NCBI GenBank assembly: GCA_033060915.1
Contig: CM065394.1
Location: forward strand, 18,809,501 to 18,873,500
Direction: 5' to 3'
Length of the DNA: 64,000 bases
From: Euryodendron excelsum
Taxonomy: Eukaryota; Streptophyta; Magnoliopsida; Ericales; Pentaphylacaceae
Position 1 is the first letter of the stretch. Every line of letters starts with the position of its first letter. Below the pieces are notes generated by a model, which had not been told where the DNA came from, did no database searches, and worked only from the letters and a program-made list of their open reading frames with translations. Shown here one piece after another: positions 57,301 to 64,000 of this stretch. The position numbers and the translations under genes were made by a program.

Positions 57301-58843
57301 GCAGTAAGAAACGTATCTTTCAACCCTTAATATGCAAGGCAAAAGATTTAGGCGCATGTACTAGTGATTACCATGCAATTTTTGGCTTGACTCCACTAGG
57401 AGTGACTTTGAAAAGTTCGGGAATGATCTAGAAGGTTTCGAGCAACTATACTTGGCCAAGAATGGATAGAAAATCTCTAGAGAGTGTCTCGGTAGTAACT
57501 AGCCTAAGAAGTATTGCCGGAGTGTTTGAAAAGATCGACTGACCTGCTAAGGGCAAAACGATTAATTGAACCGAAAAACACCAGAATTGACCTGAAGCGA
57601 CCAGTGAGAAAGCTTGAAGGTTAGAAACACTATTGATAGTGTTTCGGAAGGTTACCAGTTTGATACCCAGAACCGATATGGTTGAAAAATGCAACCGGCC
57701 CACTGGAGGCAAAACAGTCAATTTGCACCTAGTTTGCCAAAATAGACTCGGAATGATCCAAAAAGGTGTTGGAAGGTTGAGAATACTATTAAAAGTTTCT
57801 TTGGAAGGTTACCGGTTTGAGACCCAGAGCCGGTATGGTTCCCGAAGGCAGTCAGATGCCTAGGGGTAAAATGGTTATTTTGACCAAATGGTTTTGGAAT
57901 TGGTTTGAAACCCACTGGAAGGCACTTGAACATGCTAGATTGTCCTTAGGACAATCTTGGACAGGTACCACTCTGAGGACTTAGGTACTTTCTCGAGAAG
58001 CATGCCGAAAAAGACCCAACGGACAGTTTGGTTATTTTTAACCAGAGTAGATTAGCAGGCATTAATGTTGACCTGGATTTTGAGTGTTTCGGTCACTCTG
58101 ATGGTGTGTGACGAGTTAGTTTCCAAAGGTATCTCAGCCTTTGGTAAACATGTCACAGCCAGGAGGAGTGTTTGATCTCGTTACATAAGGGGTTTGTTGG
58201 CAATTCCTGATGTTGACCTGTTTGCGAGCATTTTCGCCACTCTGACGGTTGCGATGTTAGCGAATATTTTTGCCACTCTGACGGTGTGCATTCATTCTGG
58301 AGAATGTCTGATCTTAGGAAGCTACTAGATGGACTTATCGTCTAAGGAATCAACTTTCTCGAAAGATGTGTCAAATAACGAACATTCTATATGGGTGGGC
58401 TAGTAGGCACCAGAAGTGAACCGTTCTACCATCTCGGGGACTTGGGTTCCGTCTCGGTCAACAGCTTTGAAGGGACTTACCGTTTCGAGAAGTTTTCTTA
58501 ATAAACGTGCCAAACTGGATGGACTTACTGCCTGAGGGATTACATTTCTCAAAAGGCATACCAGATTGAGTTTGATTAGTCTGGATTAGGATTGAAATTG
58601 GAATTAAGGTTGAAATAAGGACTTACCATCTTTAGGAAAATGTGTCAACTGGAATTGGATTAAGCAATACCCTAAGGACATTTTGGTCATTTTGGCTCTG
58701 TTGGGCCTAATGGGCCCGCAAAGTGATTGATTGACTGGGTTGAGTCTGGAAAATTGGTTTGAGCTTGAATGTGTCTGTGTCAGTTTGAATGTGAGTCCGA
58801 TTGGATCGGAGATTGCTGAGTAGGCAAAAATGGGGTGCTTACA
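54368..58843 (-). repeat. Complete gypsy LTR (LTR-4), 4.48 kb
   Basis: Starts TGTAAGCACCCC (58843) and ends TTGGGACGCGACA (54368) on the minus strand. Internal order parallels LTR-2, but the sequence is clearly diverged. A TATA box is at 57171-57180. It lies between two internal regions, so it could serve as the 3' LTR of the right element and the 5' LTR of the left one. Confidence 0.75.
57171..57180 (-). promoter_or_regulatory. LTR-4 TATA box
   Basis: TCTATAAATA on the minus strand, followed by CCCTCCCCC. Position and context match the LTR-2 TATA box. Confidence 0.6.
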
Positions 58844-61584
58844 TCTATGAAACTTTACCGTATCTCTCTCCTTTTGGCATGTCTTTAGATGGCTGATGCG
58901 AGAAACAATGATCTATGCAGGAGGCAACGACAAGATCTGCTTTGGTTTAGCAGAGGACTAGTGCTGCTGATGAAGAGAGGGTGGCCTCGTTAGGGCTACT
59001 GTAGAAAATGCACCTGATAAGACTATTAGAGATATTAAGATTACCCCTGCCGGAGCTGATGCTAAGGTTGAGGTTGAGGTTGAGGTAGCTTTTTAGGGGG
59101 CCCCTGGTGAAATTGCTAATGGGGTAGCTTCTTAATGAGACTCCTAAGGATACTTTTGGCAAGGCCGATGCTAGAGATGCTTAAACTTGCTACTTAGATG
59201 TTGGACTAGTCAAGAGGTGGTTTAGAGATATGGGACCTTACATCTGGTAGGCCCTGAGCTTAAGCCAACTTTATTGATCGGGAAGAGTAATCCGAAGGCA
59301 GTCTTGCAGATATCAGGAATGCATACTAGTCTGTTTACGACACATGTCGAGGAACGCTAATAGATAATTCCTGGCTCATTTTGAGGAGAAAGCATGGATA
59401 GTTTAATCTCTTGTCCGAGAGAAGCTTGACTTGTTGGTTGAGTTGTAGACCATAGCCCCAGATTGATTTGTAAGAGTTTTAATGGCGAGGATTAGGTAGC
59501 TAAGATGCCACAAAGCTTAGTGCACAAAGGGCACGCCTTGCATGGTTAAAAATTGATGTGATGGTGTTTAATCGATATGGCTTGCTTAATAGACTTGAGA
59601 TTTTAACATTGCCCCAGTTAGTTGTAACTTGGGAAGCTGGATGTTGAACCTTGCCGTGACGTTAGAATGTCGTGTTTGGAGACACCTTAGAGTCCCGAGA
59701 AAGCTTCAAGAGGTGCTCCTTGAACTTGTACCTATCTTAGTATCTCATTAGCAAATATCGAGATATAACAAACTAATCTTAATAAATGACATATGATATT
59801 AGTGCTCATTACTTTGCCATGCTGAGTTTAAAAATTTGTTACCAATGCAAATTTCCCACAAGTTAGCTTCTTTTGATGCATTGTTGAGGTGTGATAGGTT
59901 TTTTTGCTTTGCGGAGACTGTCGTATTGCTGCTGCTCAGATTGTTGATCAAGGGATTTTTTTTCAGTTAACCATTTTGTCACCCCTGCCCTTGCAGGTTT
60001 TTACGGATACCGGTTCTACCATTTTTGCACATCAACACTCGTTTTTTGGAGCCATGATGAGGCTCACCATGTTATGCAGATTATCTAGTGTGAAATTCTC
60101 AGGTACATAAGCAGCTTTAAGGATCTAAGCAAACCATCTATGTGTACTTCAGAGGTGAGTAGCAAGCCTAGCATGGAGATGTGGGCTGGGGCTTTTTTGA
60201 GATGTTCCATGATGTCATAGTCAACTTTCCCTAGAGCTTTTGGTGAATTCTAATATTTCTTTATCTGTTGGTAGGTTAAAGCTTTCTCCTTCTTTATCTT
60301 TCTCTTTCCTCTACCTTTCTACTTCAGCAGAGGTGTAAAATTGCCCAAACCAGGTCATCCTTCCTATTTCTGCTACAAGTTCTTTTGTGCCTTGAACTTG
60401 GTCAAGGGGATAATTTCACAAGACGCTACGGAGACTAAATATTGGCAATTGAGTCATAATTGGGAGAGTTACCTTTGGGTGTATGGGTAAGGGGACTAGT
60501 ACAGATAGAGGGTTTGCAATGATGGATAGGGTAGTGGTTATAATTGGTTTGTTTGGTGGAACCAAGGGTGGTAGAGGCTTCATGGCTCTCCAGGTGTTGA
60601 TTTGGGGTTCGAACACTGCCATGGTGACCATGGGTTCAGGTTCGGGCAAAAAGGTTAGAATAAAGTGGTAATGAGGAGGATGGGGTAGAGTTTCGACAGT
60701 CACGTTCAGTTTGGATTGATGAGGTTGTATAATGAAGAAATTTTGGTCTTGGTATTCTAGCCCCTTTAGGATGTAAGTTGTCACTTTTGGAATTATGATT
60801 GATAAGCTATGGTCTTTGATAGAATTCTTACTTTTGAGCGGTATCCTCTCTTGTTGCTTATGAATCATTGCTCTGACCACGATTAAAAAGGTTGAGCTGG
60901 TATCCATTTTTCTTGCTTGGAGAAATGAAGGGAAAAAAAGAACACAAGCCATGAGTTAGCGATTGATATTTAGAAAACTTTATGCAATGCACGCCTTAGG
61001 GGTGTCCCTACTTGGGAGGAAGACTAAACATGATGCACTTGGCTCTCTTTTTGGAGAAAAGGATTTTGCCCATGTATATAGATACTTTACCATTGATTGA
61101 GAACACACATTCATTTGCAAAAAGTAAAAGAGTACATTGAACTTTGAGTTTAAATACAGGAAAATGGAAGTACATTTTAATAGGGGGAAAGGAAACATTT
61201 TCCTTATGACTTCCACCTATCTACTTTTATGAGGAGCATCCTAGACTACTTTTGAGTCCTTGGATTTACCTTTTGTTAGTGTCGAGAGATCATTGAACTG
61301 ATCTTGCTTTGCGGGTTGCTCTTTATCTTCTTTGGCAACCCTATCTTCATGAGTATAGAGAGTTTGAGGCCTCTCTTCATGAAATGGCTTGAGAGGCATA
61401 CCATGAGTCATTAGGGTTATATGGAACCCTTAGGATTTTAGTAGGCTTTATGCAAAGGAGAGCGAGCTTGGTGTCACTCTCTATGAGTTGATCATATGCA
61501 TGAGAATACAGTGACTTGAGTTACTTTAGAACTCGTCTCAAAATGGAATATTAAATACATGTATATATATACAAGAGCACAGGG
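58844..61584 (-). pseudogene. Gypsy (Tat/Ogre-like) gag-pro remnant
   Basis: Minus-strand reading across frame breaks gives EHLKKAPAHISMLGLLL and AAYVPENFTLDNLHNMV (about 60060-60230). This is the conserved segment between gag and protease in plant Tat/Ogre polyproteins. The frame 60416-60952 lies upstream and reads NTWRAMKPLPPLVPPNKP-like proline-rich gag C-terminal text. The part 58844-59900 is unreadable. No RT or integrase remains. Confidence 0.6.
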
Positions 61585-62349
61585 AGAGAGTGTGCAATAG
61601 TAAAGTACATATGCATGCATGAACATTATACAAACATTATAATAGTAGAAATGGACAAGAATAATGAAAGTAAAGCGGTCGCCCTTTCTTCCATGGTTTT
61701 GAAATTGACATGTGTGTCTTAAATCCTGCAGAGGTTTGACTATGCATGGGTTTCTACATGAGTATGAGGTTGATGGTTTACTAATACTTCCTAAGAAGGC
61801 TCGGTTCCCTGATTTTCAAACCTAGGCCCACTCCCTGATATGGTGCTATTATTGGTTGGTGATCTGAGCAAGGGAGCCATCAAGATGCCATAGATTAAGA
61901 TACTGACATAGCATCCGCCCACAACTAATATATTGTTCCCCCTTCTAACTAGAAGAACACAATTAGATAGAGAATGCAAGTATACAAATGCTAGTGCATG
62001 TGCAGTGTGTGTGTGAAATTTAAAAAAAAGGAAGAAATGACCCAACAACTCCCATTTATCATATCAATTCCATCCTGTCATTCATGGCAATTTGTATGGA
62101 CAATAAAAATAAATGTGAACATGGTTTACCTACAAAATAAAATGCAAAAAGTCAGTACCTTGATGACAAACTTAATGTAAGATACAATGATTGAATGTGA
62201 ATTGAATGCAAGTGATGACATTTTTTGAAAACAACTTTGAAAAGTTTGATTTTAAAAACTTTGAAGTGGATAGAATTGGACAAGTTAATCAAAGATCCTA
62301 GGTGAGTGAAGGGTGAGAGGACATGATAATAGCCTAACCCTCTAAGCAA
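61585..62349 (-). mobile_element. Gypsy internal leader, copy 2
   Basis: Homologous to 53554-54348 block by block. It is continuous on its left with the gag-pro remnant and on its right with the primer site, so this is the more complete element. Confidence 0.7.
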
Positions 62350-62366
62350 CCCCAGTGGAGTCACCA
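62350..62366 (-). other. Primer binding site, tRNA-Arg type, one change
   Basis: TGGTGACTCCACTGGGG on the minus strand, differing by one base (C to T) from the other copy, and again two bases from the LTR end. Confidence 0.75.
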
Positions 62367-62368
62367 AC

Positions 62369-62797
62369 TGTCACCCCCCAATTTTTCGCACCTCGAGATA
62401 TATGTGGAAAACATACATTACTCTCTCATTATAACTCATCCTCCTATAAGGGCAAGTGCGACTAGGTTTGAATTAGAAATTGACTTGAATAAGGGTTTTT
62501 GGAATAAGGTTTAGAGTTGCGACTTAACTTTGTTAAGGTGAGTTAGGTCACGTAAAAGTAAGTAAAGTCTGAAGACACAAACTTAAGGTTTTTGAAAAGG
62601 TTTCGGAAAAAATTCCTCTAGAGAGGACTTTCTAAAAAAAAAAAATAGGTTGTTTGACAACTTTTGGAAAGATTTAGCCCTTTTTTAAAAATAACTTTAT
62701 TTTTTGTCTTTCGAAAACTGTGATTCTAGGTTCGGAGGTTAGTTATGTATAAGGAAGATGCACTAAACTATTACCCTACCTTACCCTTGCAGTACCT
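62369..62797 (-). repeat. Gypsy LTR fragment (LTR-5), 3' end only
   Basis: Ends GGGGGGTGACA on the minus strand and matches the 3' 430 bp of LTR-4: GGTTGTTTG(A/G)CAA, GTTCGGAGGTTAGTTATGT and CCCTTGCAGTA. It breaks off at about 62797, where unrelated sequence begins. Confidence 0.7.
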
Positions 62798-64000
62798 GTT
62801 AAACCAGGTGGCAACCCAAAAGAGTGGGTGAATTGGGTTTATAATTAAAAATTAAAATTTAGAATAATCCAATACACTTAATTTCCAAGAGGTGAGATGC
62901 AATAGAAAAGATATAAAATATTAATCTAGTTAAGTAATGAATAAGACAAGCTAAGATATGATCAATATGAGATTAGTACAAATGATTCAAGTGTGTGTGT
63001 GTCTCAAGTATATCAAGATTATATGTAAGGAAAATATTAAGCAAGATAAAAAAAAAAAAAAGAGAAAAGAGAAAAGATCAAACACAACGATTTAAAGTGG
63101 TTCGGTTGGCTCCTCTTATGCCAATCCTACGTCCACCTCCAAGGCTCCTTCCTTGGGCAAATCCACTATTCTTCAAATAGCTTTACACCACTAGCTTGTC
63201 CGGTTGCTAGCAAACCTTTACACCAAGTGTTTTGTTCCAAAAACACTCAAAAAATAACTCTTTGTTTTGCTCTCCAAAACAAAGCACCAAGAGGATCTTT
63301 TTCTCCAAGTGTTCCTCTCAATCACTCAAGAAATAAATCACAAGGGTTTAGCAACCCTTTTACAAATGATATAGGGGAGTTGAATCTTACAACAATAGAT
63401 ACAAAACTCTCAAAAGTTGAATAAAAGAATGAAGCTCAAAGATGAGATGGAATGAAGAAGTAAATCTCAAAACTTGAAGATCTTGATGAATATCACTTTG
63501 TATGCTCAATCTTTGTAATCTCTTATGTGTCATTGCTTCTCTTGTGTATCTCTATTTATAGAGAAAGAGTAGTGGATTATTTGTAGCTTAAAATCAACTT
63601 CTAGTCGTTGGAGAGGTTTGAACACATTTCTTCCCGTTTGAACAAAGTTGCTGCCAGTCAGGATTTGAATTTCAGATATGATTGCTTCTGTTCCTCCTCG
63701 ATTTTCTCCTTGATAACATTCGAATTTGAAAATGTCTATAAGAGACAAGTTGTAGATATGGGCGTCCTCGTTTCAAAATCTCAAGAATCATGTTGATCTA
63801 ACGGCTAGATCAAAAGTTATCATCAAAATACTCAAGCTGTCTCCCAGTTGGCATATTTGAATTTCTGCAGATTTGTCTTCACTTCCAGCTCAATTTTCTC
63901 CCTTATAACGTTTGAATTTGAAAATATCAATAAGATAAAAGTTGTAGTGATAGAAGTCATCTTTTCAAACCTGAAAGAATGATGTCTATCCAATGGTCAG
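62798..64000. mobile_element. Unassigned repeat interrupting LTR-5, continues past the window
   Basis: Begins CTGTTAAACCAGGTGGCAAC with AGAGTGGGTGAATTGGGTTT, a sequence style common in plant retrotransposon LTRs. It includes TGGTTCGGTTGGCTCCTC and a short CCTCCAAGGCTCCTTCCTTG. It ends in a direct repeat of about 190 bp (63650-63837 and 63838-64000). There is no coding domain. The class is not determined. Confidence 0.45.

Overview
The window reads as nuclear DNA of a flowering plant, probably a eudicot with a repeat-rich genome. The evidence is a spliced plant gene with GT-AG introns, plant Ty1/copia and Ty3/gypsy retrotransposons, LINE relics and many small inverted-repeat elements. The species cannot be named from the sequence alone. 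Most long open frames are chance or transposon-derived. I found no tRNA, rRNA or CRISPR array, and no bacterial-type operon.

Positions 1-32480 hold one host gene on the + strand: ACTIN-RELATED PROTEIN 4 (ARP4, nuclear, BAF53-like). Eighteen coding exons between 2308 and 32480 join in frame to give 410 residues and a stop. Only the first coding exon (about 35 residues) is missing, and it must lie left of the window. Introns are greatly enlarged by insertions. The 8.9-kb intron between the exons ending at 5702 and starting at 14570 contains a decayed copia element (6475-14383), which itself carries two further insertions. Other introns hold LINE relics, TIR/MITE elements, a second copy of an unclassified 2-kb repeat, long G runs, and a strong 33-bp hairpin just ahead of one exon.

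Positions 32481-43575 are intergenic and layered. They hold the ARP4 3' end, a relic of a hAT-type (ZMYM1-like/TTF-type) transposase on the - strand, and a structurally complete 4.9-kb copia element (34350-39270) with 205-bp LTRs and eight nonsense codons. They also hold a Mutator-like MITE with a 9-bp target duplication (39867-40541), a plus-strand LTR-like repeat ending at 42965, and a stretch that may be organelle-derived.

Positions 43576-62797 are a minus-strand Ty3/gypsy cluster of Tat/Ogre type. It has long LTRs (about 4.5-4.8 kb), a tRNA-Arg-type primer binding site present twice, duplicated leader sequence and decayed gag-pro remnants, arranged LTR-internal-LTR-internal-LTR. This suggests recombination between elements. 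From about 62798 to the end, another repeat interrupts the last LTR. I see no new biological system. The most informative features are the transposon-swollen ARP4 gene, the nested TIR elements and the recombined gypsy array.
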